From Amylostereum areolatum (lineage: Eukaryota > Basidiomycota > Agaricomycetes > Russulales > Stereaceae), in NCBI GenBank assembly GCA_012932865.1, contig SAXG01000111.1, forward strand, positions 65,323 through 95,895: a DNA stretch of 30,573 nucleotides. The letters run 5' to 3'. Under the pieces are notes generated by a model. It saw only the letters and a program-made list of their open reading frames with translations, had not been told where the DNA came from and did no database searches. A program made the position numbers and the translations under genes. Below are positions 1 through 9,193 of the stretch, in pieces; the first letter of the stretch is position 1, and every line of letters begins with the position of its first letter.

Positions 1-816
1 GCGAAAAAGAGGCGCGTACCTTGTCCAAACTCATTCACACATCAGTGGTCGCGATTCTTCGGGAGGGAACTTCGCTCCTTTGTACGCGCTTTGATAGCCA
101 TGTCGATGTTCGATGCTGTATTGGAACGTCAGTGATATGTCAACGACAGCGAACTGGCAATCTACACACCGATACTGTTGAAAGGGGTGACATGACCCCC
201 AGTCTGTGTCGACGGAGGTTCCGTGTAGTCCCCTGAAGGTCCCGTGTGGGTTGCCACCTGCGATCCTCCCGCATCCAATGCAGGCCTTGGGCTATCTATT
301 TTCGAGGCGAGCTTGCGCTTGAAGTTTTGGGAAATGGATGATTGCTTTTCGAGGAATTGTCCCATTCCCGAAGGCTGCTCTGAGGATATTCGAGGAACTC
401 GCCTTGCCTTTCTGGGAAGAGCTGGACGCGAGAACAGCCACATCAAGGCCAGCCGCGAGTTTGAGCAAGTCAGGCAGAGGAGGCGTAGTACGCCCGAGTC
501 CCAGCATAAACAAGAAATTGGCTGGAGGAATCCCATTCAACAATGCGTCAACCAACGAAAAAATGCAAGAAGGGCCCACCTTTGGAGGAGGGCCGCCATC
601 GATTGTCCGCGCCCCAGTCAATGAGCGGAAGTTTGAGTTCACGAAGCGTGTCCACGAGTTCAACGTGGTGCCTTCCCGCCCTTTTTCGAGTCACCTTCCT
701 TCAAGGAGGCTGCCGTCGCCTTCAGCTGGGTAAGCTCCTCGCCGCTCAAAGTCGCTTGCACCGTGATCAGGTACTGGATCATGGCAATGATCGTCCAATC
801 TCCCGTCTTCACCGTT

Positions 817-871
817 CTATCCACCGTTGCGTTAGCAGGCGCAAATCAGCGGAGGGAAAATATGTGTTTAC
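817..871 (-). other. relict spliceosomal intron in the DUF3684 pseudogene
   Basis: A 55-nt stretch on the minus strand starts GTAAAC, carries a perfect CTAAC branch site and ends TAG. Splicing joins ...VFNR to TVKTGDWTI in frame, as in intact family members. Confidence 0.65.
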
Positions 872-1860
872 CGGTTAAACACTATCTGTAATTCGACGTG
901 CCTCCGCACGCCCATCGCTTGGAATACCTTCTCCAGAAGTCCGTTGACGAGTGACCCCGAGGGTAAAGTTATAATATGGGAAGGTCGCTAAACATCTTCA
1001 CAAAGACGAAGTACGTCTCTTCCGGTACCCTCATACCTGCAGACGTTGGTACACATGCCCTGTCCTTGCGCCAGTCAAGGATAATGAGTTGCTTCCACGG
1101 GAAGGCCGTGCTTAGCACCTCGGGGTCGAATGAGCGGCTCGTGGTGACGGGAAGGAGATCCAACAGAAGCGGCCCGTCCGAGGCTATGGTTTTCATTGAT
1201 CGTGTCCATGTTTCGTGGGTTGAAAGACTCGCCTGTTGAAGCCAGGTTTAGGATGCGTTCTGGCGGGCCTGCGATGGTGATAACGGCAGCATTGAGCAGT
1301 TGCGAGCGGCCCTGGAGTAGTTTCCGATCATTGCTTTACTTTGAGACGCCCGCCCACCATTTGAGGCAGGCGACGGCCTGGGCCTCGGGGACGCGACTTC
1401 AGCTCTTTCAGGATACCCAGGAATGTAATGTGCTTGACCATCTTGCGAGCTTGGAGACCGTCGAACATGAGTTTCGCACCCTCGAGCACGTCGTTCGGCA
1501 CCATGGGCGGGCGGTTCAGGAAGCCCGGGAAAACAGGGTCTGGATGGCGAACGGCGTCAACGTTGCAGACACCTTCGGAGGAGATGATGAGGAAGAAATG
1601 CCCGTTGGTAGCACATAAGAAAAGCCCGAACTTCATCAAGCTCAAGACGACTGAACAAGGCGTGAACGTGTAGAATGTGAAGTATTTGAGAGCACGGAGG
1701 GCGCGCCCGCGGAGCCTTGCCTGGATTTCTGGATCAGGAAGCCTATCCGTACCGGAAGCCGTCGCCGTCGCTTGCCATTTTGCTTTGACATTGGCAAGCT
1801 CAAATTCGTATATGGGACGGGTCAAGGATCCTCCAATGTATAGGAGCTCCTTGTTTCACA

Positions 1861-1913
1861 CTGTCGATGGACGGATTAGACGACGGTCCCAGTAAGAAGC
1901 GAAATGTACTCAC
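1861..1913 (-). other. relict spliceosomal intron in the DUF3684 pseudogene
   Basis: On the minus strand this 53-nt stretch starts GTGAGT, has a CTAAT-type branch motif and ends CAG. Removing it joins two DUF3684 blocks in the expected frame, except for the adjacent TGA. Confidence 0.6.
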
Positions 1914-2157
1914 CGGCTACATTGCGGTACCTGGAGTAGTGGTCAAGTCAGGCAGGTAGTATTCGAAGGAACGAAGTGGAGCGTACACCACACCGATTCC
2001 CGTTCTACTGACGGAATGAAATGCGTTGCCATGCGCCCACCGATACCAGTCGTTTGACCCGTCGAATGACCCTACAAAAGATGTCAAAGAAGGAAGAGGT
2101 GGCCGGTGAAGCTGCAACTAACGATAGATATGCGAACAGAACCTGATCTGATAAACT

Positions 2158-2461
2158 GGACCGATGCTCGAGGTCGAGGATGGCGAGAAGCGATTGCCAT
2201 TGCCAGTGCGCCAGCGCCTGCGCCAACGCGCGGGGATCTCCGGTTTAGACCACCGCCGGCATATTGCGGCGCGTGGGAATCTCCCGTCCTCGGTCGTCGC
2301 TACCTGCTTTCGTCCCCTCGCCCCACCACTCTCAAGTGTGTGTGCTCGCTGGCATGCGACCTCGGTCGTGTGCCGCGCGCATGCAGGTCGCGCGTCGCAT
2401 GGCTCTCTTTCGAATTCCGTGTCGGCGTGTGTCCAATGGTGCTGGCCCCCTTCGTTGGACG
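2158..2461 (+). repeat. dispersed repeat, copy A (diverged, partial)
   Basis: This stretch matches 8009-8330 of copy B in the same orientation. It starts at GGACCGATGCTCGAGG and ends just after TGGTGCTGGCCCCC. It carries many substitutions and several small deletions relative to copies B and C, so it is older. It covers only the inner third of the element, and the sequence on both sides is unrelated to B. It lies between the DUF3684 relic and the helicase relic. Open frames inside it arise from its high GC content and are not supported as genes. Confidence 0.8.
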
Positions 2462-2601
2462 TGACGTCACGCGAGCGCGTTCGTCGATCGACGGCTGTCG
2501 TCCTCAGACTCCATTACCACTATGGAATCGTACTCGTACCCTGCTCGTTTAGCACTTCCCCATACACACACTCTTCCTCTATAATCCATACATCTTCTCC
2601 A

Positions 2602-4857
2602 ATGCCAACTTCAACTGCCGTTCAAGTTCAACCCACAATCTCTCCACCGTTTTAAGTCCCTGAAGATTGGACATCCCCTGCCGGACTAACCCACATACGA
2701 GACGCTGTTGAGCTCCATTTGGGTTTCTCTCTTCACGACTGGCAAGTTCTCCACTACGCCAACATAATCAACGTGATGGAGGTCGTTCTCGTCACGGCCA
2801 CAGGTAGCGGCAAGTCATCGTTCATCTACGTGCCTGCCTCCATTCAGAGGGATTGGATTGCGGTGGTGGTAGAGTCGACAAATTTTCTCGAGAGTGATCC
2901 GGTGAGTTTGCGTCTTTTCCGTGATGTCTCCACCCTCCACCCTCGAATGCGCGCCCGTGTTGGCGCCACCTTCCTCGTACGATGACTTCACGACCACGCG
3001 ACTGACATCTACTATTTTGAAGGCATGTGGGCTCGAGAAGAATGGCGTGGTTACGCTGGTCATCAACTCGGGGACCGAAGCAGCCATCAAACTTGGACAA
3101 ATGGATCTCTGGGCCGTCGCGCGCTCGCTTGCATACCAAGTCCTCACGCTGTCTCCGGAGGCGACCAACTCAACACAATTCAACGACCTAACCCGAGATT
3201 CAGCTTTTCGGGCTCGGCGGCACACTCTCGTCGCCGCAACTCGCACGATTGCGCTCCCTCGGCGCGTCACACCTCTCGGTGGTCGGGATGACCGCCACGG
3301 CAGACAGACATCAATCGTCACCAGGCGCCTTGGATTCTTTCATCTTGGATCGACGTGACTGCGAACGGCCTGACGTCATGTGCATTTTCCGGGTTATCCA
3401 GCGCTCTCACACAACATACAACTTCAAGGATCTTGATTGGGTCATACCGTTCGACGTAACGGACGCAAATGTCATTCCGAAGACGCTATTCTATTGTAGT
3501 TCGATCGAACTTGGGCACCGGATAGCGCAATACCCTCGAATCTCCTCCCTGCCCATCTCTGTCCTCTTCGCTATACCCTTATCCGCCACCTCCACTCCAT
3601 GATTTGCGAAGACTGCAAGAAGGAAGGGCTCGTCGCGCTGATGGCCCCTGCGGAGACTCATCACACGGCACTGTTTGTAGCCACGGTGTTGGTGCAAGAG
3701 GGCATCGACGTCCCCGACATTGCGCGCGTTATTAACTTCGCCGACGTACCAAGCTCGGCCGCGTTGGCAGCAGCGTGCAGGCCGAATTCTTCGAGGGGCC
3801 CCCAGCGTTGGGCAGGCGATCTTCTACCTCAAGCCCACAGACGTCAAGGCAGCCCTTAACCGGGTCGAACAGAACCCCAACGATCCTCGGTTAGTGACCG
3901 CGACAGTGCCGGTCACATCGACGGCTCAGATGGGCGCTGTGGAACCCAACTTGCAAGCAGACAACGAGCAATTTATGAACGTCGATTCTGCGGAAGGACC
4001 GGAGGGAGTCGTGTATAGGGGGAGGGGCGAGTGAAGATATGGACGTTGAAGACCCTTGCGAGGCGATATCCCGGGATCTAGTAGCCTCAACGTCGACGCG
4101 ACCCACATCTATCTCTGCCGACAAGTTCCCCCGCTCTTGCGAAACGCTTCCACCACCAAGAGAACGGCATCAGCGGGTTCTCGTCGCGCTACATCAGAGC
4201 AGACCCGAAAGACCTCGGCTCTCTGTATGCTATCCTCTCCGCCCAAGCTCGCGGTGTCTGCATTACACGCCAAATCAACCACGTTTACGACAACCCGAAG
4301 AAAGTCATCGACCATGGAGGTTGTAGCACCTGTTACGGTGATGATGTTCTCTCGCTGCGTGGGTCCGATTCTGACTCAAACTCCTCCGACGGGGAGGGCG
4401 ACAACACCGTACAGGCCCCTGATGACGAATCAAACCTGCAACTCTACCAACTCACTGCCGTAAGTTGGCGAAGGTACTGATGACACGCGTGGTAGACTGG
4501 TACTTCGGTCTCGACGACTCCCTCAAGGGTTTCCTCGCCCCGGAAAGCAATCTTCTCGATGGTGATGGTAGGGCAATCACGCGCAAGTTTCATCTCGTGG
4601 ATTCTGTGGATGTTCTCAAGGAGCGCTTGGATGGTGTAGGGTGGCCATGGTGGGAAGAGGTGGGGCATGAGCTATGGATTCTGGTCAAGACGTTGCGGGA
4701 TGAGATGCGCGCAGAGTCTCGGAAAACACGAGAAAGCGTTGGCGGCAAAACGTCGGCGGACCTCGACGGACGTCGCCAAAACACCGGTGCTCTCATCCGC
4801 AGTGGCACCCTCACACCTTCTTCCTCTTTCGACAGGCGCGTCTCTGTTCTAGGCTAG
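2602..4857 (+). pseudogene. RecQ-like SF2 DNA helicase, inactivated
   Basis: The reading starts at MPTSTAVQVQ (2602) and shows SF2/RecQ-type helicase motifs in order: FSLHDWQ (motif 0), TATGSGKSS (Walker A, about 2794-2820), VVVESTNFLESD (Ia), a probable 5'ss GTGAGT at 2901 with a roughly 120-nt intron, QVLTLSPEATNSTQFNDL (Ib), VVGMTATADRH (III, about 3290), TLFYCSSIELGHRIA (IV), QEGIDVPDIARVINFAD (V) and QRAGRILRG (VI, about 3770). A C-terminal part follows, with a CSTCYGD Cys pair near 4330 and an acidic stretch. Lesions: TAA at 2653-2655, frameshifts near 3245, 3530, 3770 and 4030, and loss of the whole Walker B/DExH segment between 3215 and 3245. In the family, such proteins unwind DNA with ATP; this copy cannot. 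Helicases of this kind are multi-copy in Agaricomycetes and some are subtelomeric in fungi. Confidence 0.82.
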
Positions 4858-5132
4858 ATAGACGTGGTTATTAACATTACTAATTAACCGTATAGGTCTC
4901 AATAATTCCCCCAGTCGACGGATCAGTCCCAAGTGAAGGCCAGCCCCCGACGATAGTCGGATGGCTTTTTCTCCACGAAACCGCCGCAATCCGGGGCATC
5001 GTTCTCCTCCGGGGCCTGTGGATGAGAACGTGCCAGCATCTTCTGATTCCTGCTTGCCGAGGCTTTCGTCGCTGGCGGAGTATTCTTTATTTGTGCCACG
5101 CTAACTATGCATGTACTACAATCCGAATACTT
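4858..5132. other. intergenic stretch between two converging relics
   Basis: No convincing coding sequence or repeat was seen. The stretch separates the end of the helicase relic from the end of the DUF6589 relic, which run towards each other, so it may hold both 3' ends. A short AT-rich run sits at 4865-4890. Confidence 0.4.
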
Positions 5133-5960
5133 CTATGTTAAAGAACCATCACCGTCCGAGTCTGACTCGGTGCCCATCCACCCTGGGCTGCCTTCCACTA
5201 ACTCGCCATCGACCAACATGTTCGGGCCAACCACTGGACGCGAAGCGACACGATCATCGTCAATCTCGTTATCTTCCGCTGGCCCATGGATGGCTCCCGC
5301 GTCTGGGCTGGTGCGTTGAACGAAGTCATCCATCCTCTTCTCACGAAGCCGTTTCGTGCCGTTTTTCAGGTCATCTTTCGCTACATGTGTCGAAGTACGG
5401 CCTGGCAAAAACTCGTATGTCCTATGAAGGCTCAGTTGCGCATGCGGAGTTACCGTGTCGTACTATTCTTCTTGGCCTACGAGTGACTGCCTCCTTGGTC
5501 ACTTGGACCGAAGGCCATGTGTATACTAGAACCAACACCAAGGAATGTGCGCATGTTAAGAGATATGGTTTCTTGAAAAAGGTTGCCCTGATCCAAGGTC
5601 TGATTTCTTTGTCACGACATCTTCTCCAGTTGACGGATATTCTTTTCCTGGAGGAGATCCATTGGGATACCAGCAGCCGGGACTCAAGGCCGTAAATGTT
5701 GCAAAGCCAGTTGTCCAGAATTATTTTCTGAAGCGGCGCCGCTGAGAACTCGAACTCGAAATGGCCAATCAGTCCCAAAAGCTCGTTCGCGTACTTCATT
5801 TTGCCGCTACCAGGAAACGTGAAAGGATCTGCAGGGGATGTGACCAGTAGTAAGCCTATAGTCATTCCAATGACTATCGTACTTACTGCCATCGTGTTCA
5901 TAGCACGTCCAATGTCTCCATCAGCGATTGCGCACTGAAATGCAAAATGGGCCATCGAAT
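5133..5960 (-). pseudogene. DUF6589-family protein, C-terminal part, inactivated
   Basis: Read leftwards, the sequence gives a GDIGRAMNTMA block, TFPGSGKMKYANELL, then IILDNWLCNIYGLESR. After a one-base shift come IPMDLLQEKNIRQLEKM and FQETISLNMRTFL, then the tail with KRLREKRMDDFVQRT and an acidic Ser-rich C-terminus ending at 5133. These are the hallmark blocks of DUF6589, a large Agaricomycete-expanded family often found with transposons; its biochemical role is not known to me. An intron-like GTAAGT...CTTACTAC...CAG lies at about 5883-5830, but joining it leaves the frame off. Lesions: frameshifts near 5690 and 5420 and a TGA inside the QEK...KMS block. The N-terminal two thirds of a normal protein are missing or unrecognisable upstream (5960-7040). 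Confidence 0.72.
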
Positions 5961-7040
5961 CTCAAAAACATTGGCCAATACTTAATCATTGCCGCACGAT
6001 TCTCTAAAGCTCCCCATCCGCGCGCGCTATGCGCTCCTCTCGCAGCGGAGGAGTGGAACGATCGGAAGAAGGGACGGGGAGGATGTTGAGTTCATTCAAG
6101 TCCTGTACAACGACCACCGGCCTGGTCTTTCTCACCCAGTGAGTACTTTCGTGGTTCGAAAGACACCCTCGTTGTTGGGTGCGTGTGCTTCGTGTTCATA
6201 CCAGACGGCATCTTAGTCTTTCCCACTAGCTCCCGATGCCCTCCCTTTCTGCTCGCCAACTGCTTATGTTACTTTTCGTGACCTGGTATTGTGAAGAAGA
6301 AACAAGCATCGTAACGTGAGACAATGTCTCTTGGCCCGTTGGCTGAAGTCACACTTCAGCATCTCCTGGTTCATTCCCTCCATGTTGGCCACGGCTCTCG
6401 TCATCTCTTCCATCCCCTCCCCTAGCGTGAACTTACATCGTATGTTGGCCTTGAAGTTGAAGAACAACCTTCGAGACCCCTGCCAGGCCGCGAGCATCGA
6501 ATAGCGACAGTAGATGACTAGTCAGAAAGGGCGCCGCCGTGGAAGAAAGCGAAGGGCGAGAAAAGCAACAGCAAGACAAAGTCTACCAAGGAAGCAAATT
6601 GGCCCCGATGCTTGTGAGCAGCCTCGCATTTGATTCTTCTGTTTATCTGATATACTGTGACCATTTCCAGACTCCGAGTCTTCTTGTTGCACCCTCACAC
6701 CCGTACGTTCAACGTTCATTATTCCTATGTCATAGCTTGGCAGTGTACTTGGAGAACCTTGGAGCATCATACGTACGCCGTGAGCTCGTCCTAGCGGCTA
6801 GCGCCTGTTCCGACCCTCAAGATCCCCTCATCTTGCTCTCATCCTTGCCCATCTCCGCCATGCGTGCAGCATACGTTCTCCGGCATGTATCGTCGACTGT
6901 TGATGACGTCTCCCCTCGGGCCTAGGTCCTGTGAATAGCGGTAAGTGTCTGTTCGTGCCTTCGTGGGGGCTGTAGCGCTGTAGCTTTAGTCAATGTTCAC
7001 GTCGCTTATCTCGCAAAAATTGCTGGGCGACACGCCACGG
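5961..7040. other. unresolved, weakly coding region
   Basis: I cannot assign a gene here. A minus-strand open stretch at 6497-6264, with an EEMTRAVANMEGMNQEML-like helical segment, and a plus-strand one at 6539-6925 look partly protein-like, but neither shows a known motif. Position would allow the minus-strand pieces to be eroded upstream parts of the DUF6589 gene. A GTGAGT at 6138 (+) could be a splice donor. No repeat of other window sequence was found. Confidence 0.3.
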
Positions 7041-7045
7041 CCAAA

Positions 7046-7571
7046 GTAAGATATTAGTCCCTGGATATATTCAACGTCGTCTCAATGACATCGAGACATT
7101 CGTACCCGACATCGCAAACGCCGGCGCGAATGCTCAAAGCCGTAAGCTGTTTATATGGTGCAGTAATGATAGTGCAGTCGATGCTACACGGATAGTGCAG
7201 GTAAGGACGAAGAAGTACCACTGGGATGGGAGGACTCACGAGCTCGTCGAAGCCCAGGACCTCCGCGCAGGCGATACAGACATAGTCGCCGACTCGGCAC
7301 AGCCCGCAAATTACCAGTAACGGGTATAGCCTCATCGCAGTTGATGTTAAGCAGACAGTGAACAGATTTGCTCTCCTTGTCGACCGGGCCTGTCATGATG
7401 GTGGCGTCTTCCTCGAGATTGAGAACAGGATGTGCTGAAGGAAGCCGACAAAGTTCGGCTGGCAGACAACTTTCTTTGCGTGCAGTTGAATTTGCTAGCC
7501 CACCCGGTCTCTGCAAAGCGAACAATGACTTGGCCGAACGTTCGGATGATATCTCCGAGCACTTCCCGCAC
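7046..7571 (-). pseudogene. unrecognised Cys-containing protein, 3' exons
   Basis: Minus-strand blocks read LNLEEDATIMTGPVDKE and SVHCLLNINCDEAI (about 7430-7330). After a one-base shift comes VICGLCRVGDYVCIACAEV (about 7325-7265), a CxxC...CxxC arrangement that could bind one zinc. It is followed by a donor GTGAGT at about 7242 and, after an acceptor at about 7150, a short last exon ending NISRD and a stop at about 7054. Protein-like texture and splice signals suggest a real gene or a recent relic. The frame change between CDEAI and VICGLC means either a misread intron or a frameshift. I do not recognise the family. It lies just upstream of repeat copy B, whose insertion may have cut off its 5' end. 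Confidence 0.35.
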
Positions 7572-7746
7572 TTACTTCAAACAGAGGGTGGAGATCTTAT
7601 TTCCTGGGCAGTAGTTTGAGGGCTTGATGCAGGACCTGACGAGCAGAACTTGAGAGAAATAGGCGACGGAACGGTCGACAGGAGATGATACGTCGTCGTT
7701 GACGTGCGTAGAAAAGACCTGGGGGATGATGAGCATTGGCGTCCGA

Positions 7747-8934
7747 ATCTAAGCGCGGCTGAGGAAGACCCTGGACTAAGACTAACCTGGACCGCACAAT
7801 GCGACATGTGGTGAGAGGAAAACGTCCAATTTTCTGATGACGAGGGGCGGAAGGAAAAGTGGAGAAGAGCCAGATAGGAACCACGACGGCGACCGAGTCG
7901 ACCGACTACGAATAGCTAACGCAAAGGCAGGCGAGCTCGCGCAGGCATGCGGCGCTCTGCCTGGGAGCTGTCGCGAAAGCCGCAATTCGCGGTGTCGGAT
8001 GTGCCGTGGGACCGATGCTCGAGGTCGAGGACGACGATGACGAGAAGCGATTGCCACTGCCAGTGCGCCTGCGCCTGCGCCAGCGCGCGGGGATCTCCGG
8101 TTTAGACCACCGCCGGCATGGCGCGTGGGAATCTCCTGTCCTCGGTCGTCGCTAAGTACCTTCTTTCGTCCCTGCTCCCGCCCTCGCCCCACCACTTTCA
8201 AGTGTGTGTGCTCGCTGGCATGCGACCTCGGTCGTGTGCCGCGCGCATGCAGGTCGCGCGTCGCATGGCTTTCTTATGAATTCCGTGTCGGCGTGCGTCG
8301 AATGGTGCTGGCCCCCGTCGTCGACCTGGTGCAATATCTTTCTTTTCCTCTTTATCTTCAATTTCTTCTTCTTCTCCTCTCGTCCTCGCGGTGACCCCCA
8401 CAGGCTCCGGACGACCATCTCGTCGGGGGCACAAGCGCAAACGTTCGGCCAGGATTCTCGCCTCGCAAACGAGGACCGTGACCGTCGCCGCCGTCGCCCA
8501 AACCGCTGCCACTGCTGTTTGACCTCGTCGTCCTTGCCGTCCTCGTACGTCGTCGCCACCTTCTTTCGTCCCTGCTCCCGCCCTCGCCCCACCACTCTCA
8601 AGTGTGTGTGCTCGCTGGCATGCGACCTCGGTCGTGTGCCGCGCGCATGCAGGTCGCGCGTCGCATGGCTTTCTTATGAATTCCGTGTTGGCGTGCGTCG
8701 AGTGGTGCTGGCCCCCGTCGTCGACCTGGTGCAATATCTTTCTTTTCCTCTTTATCTTCAATTTCTTTCTCCTCTCGTCCTCACGGTGATCCCCACAGGC
8801 TCCGGCAGACCATCCGTTTGCGCTTGTACCCTCGTCGATTCGGCCAGCATTTCCAAGTCGCCATTTCATCCCTCTTGCAGGATCGTGACTCCCACAGGAC
8901 AAACGTACGTGCCGTATCTGCTCTTTGCCGTCTT
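7747..8934 (+). repeat. dispersed repeat, copy B (1,188 bp), inverted partner of copy C
   Basis: Positions 7747-8934 match the reverse complement of 20356-21483: base x pairs with 29230-x from 7747 to about 8575, then the register slips by small gaps. The match starts at ATCTAAGCGCGG and stops at CTTTGCCGTCTT, with unrelated sequence on either side. I saw only a few single-base indels, plus one deletion of about 58 bp in copy C. No terminal inverted repeat, TG..CA ends, poly(A) or flanking target duplication was found. It contains a tandem internal duplication (separate entry). Long GC-driven open frames exist on both strands (for example 8902-8198 on minus), but they are repetitive and Arg-rich, show no domain and are judged non-coding. 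It may be a non-autonomous element or a fragment of one. Confidence 0.88.
8158..8805 (+). repeat. internal tandem duplication inside copy B (units 8158-8410 and 8558-8805)
   Basis: The roughly 250-bp segment starting ACCTTCTTTCGTCCCTGC and ending CACAGGCTCCGG occurs twice at an offset of 400 bp, separated by about 147 bp of unique sequence. The units differ by a few substitutions and a short indel in a CTTCTT run. Copy C carries the same duplication, with a deletion in its second unit, so the duplication predates the B/C copying event. Copy A shows only one unit. Confidence 0.82.
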
Positions 8935-9193
8935 ACCGAACATGTTTTTGCCGTGCGCACTTACCACACCATTTACATACTCTTTCGTGGTATGGATGTC
9001 TTGGAGCTGCGCGTCTGTTTCTTCCCCATATAATCAGGGCAATATGTTTGCCTCGTAAAAGTTATCGTTCATTGTCCATTACATTCATTTCTCATTGTTC
9101 GTTGGGTCTACTCTGATATACAGAAGATCATCATACGCGTGGTTGACCCAGTTCCATGGTTCCTCGATAGAGTGGCCACAGGCAGCTATGCGT
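8935..9193. other. spacer between repeat copy B and the transposase 3' end
   Basis: This is AT-richer sequence with no convincing gene. It should hold the 3' untranslated and terminal part of the Plavaka element on the minus strand. No terminal inverted repeat matching the sequence beyond 13428 could be found by eye. Confidence 0.35.

Larger units (their letters stand above)
290..2080 (-). pseudogene. DUF3684 / HSP90-type ATPase family protein, decayed fragment
   Basis: Reading leftwards from about 2080, conserved blocks of the large fungal DUF3684 family (proteins with an HSP90-like ATPase domain, well over 1000 aa) appear in the right order but in changing frames. They are NKELLYIGG (about 1850), a block with FLNRPPMVPNDVLEGAKLM (about 1500), DRACVPTSAGM (about 1040), TLPSGSLVNGLLEKV (about 950) and VKTGDWTI (about 800). 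Two introns are still recognisable: 1913-1861 (GTGAGT...CAG, 53 nt) and 871-817 (GTAAAC...CTAAC...TAG, 55 nt). Lesions: a TGA at 1858-1856 where the family normally has Trp before NKELL; a frameshift just after 969; a gap joining ILDW directly to RKDRAC, which removes roughly 40 residues; and further shifts near 665 and 560. The N-terminal ATPase part is absent. Family assignment rests on remembered consensus blocks. The region is clearly non-functional as one protein. Confidence 0.72.

Noticed and set aside
8198..9058. Long overlapping open frames (up to 284 codons) on both strands of repeat copy B
   Set aside because: They follow the repeat boundaries, are Arg/Ser/Pro-rich, repeat internally with the 400-bp duplication and show no domain. 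High GC explains the lack of stops.
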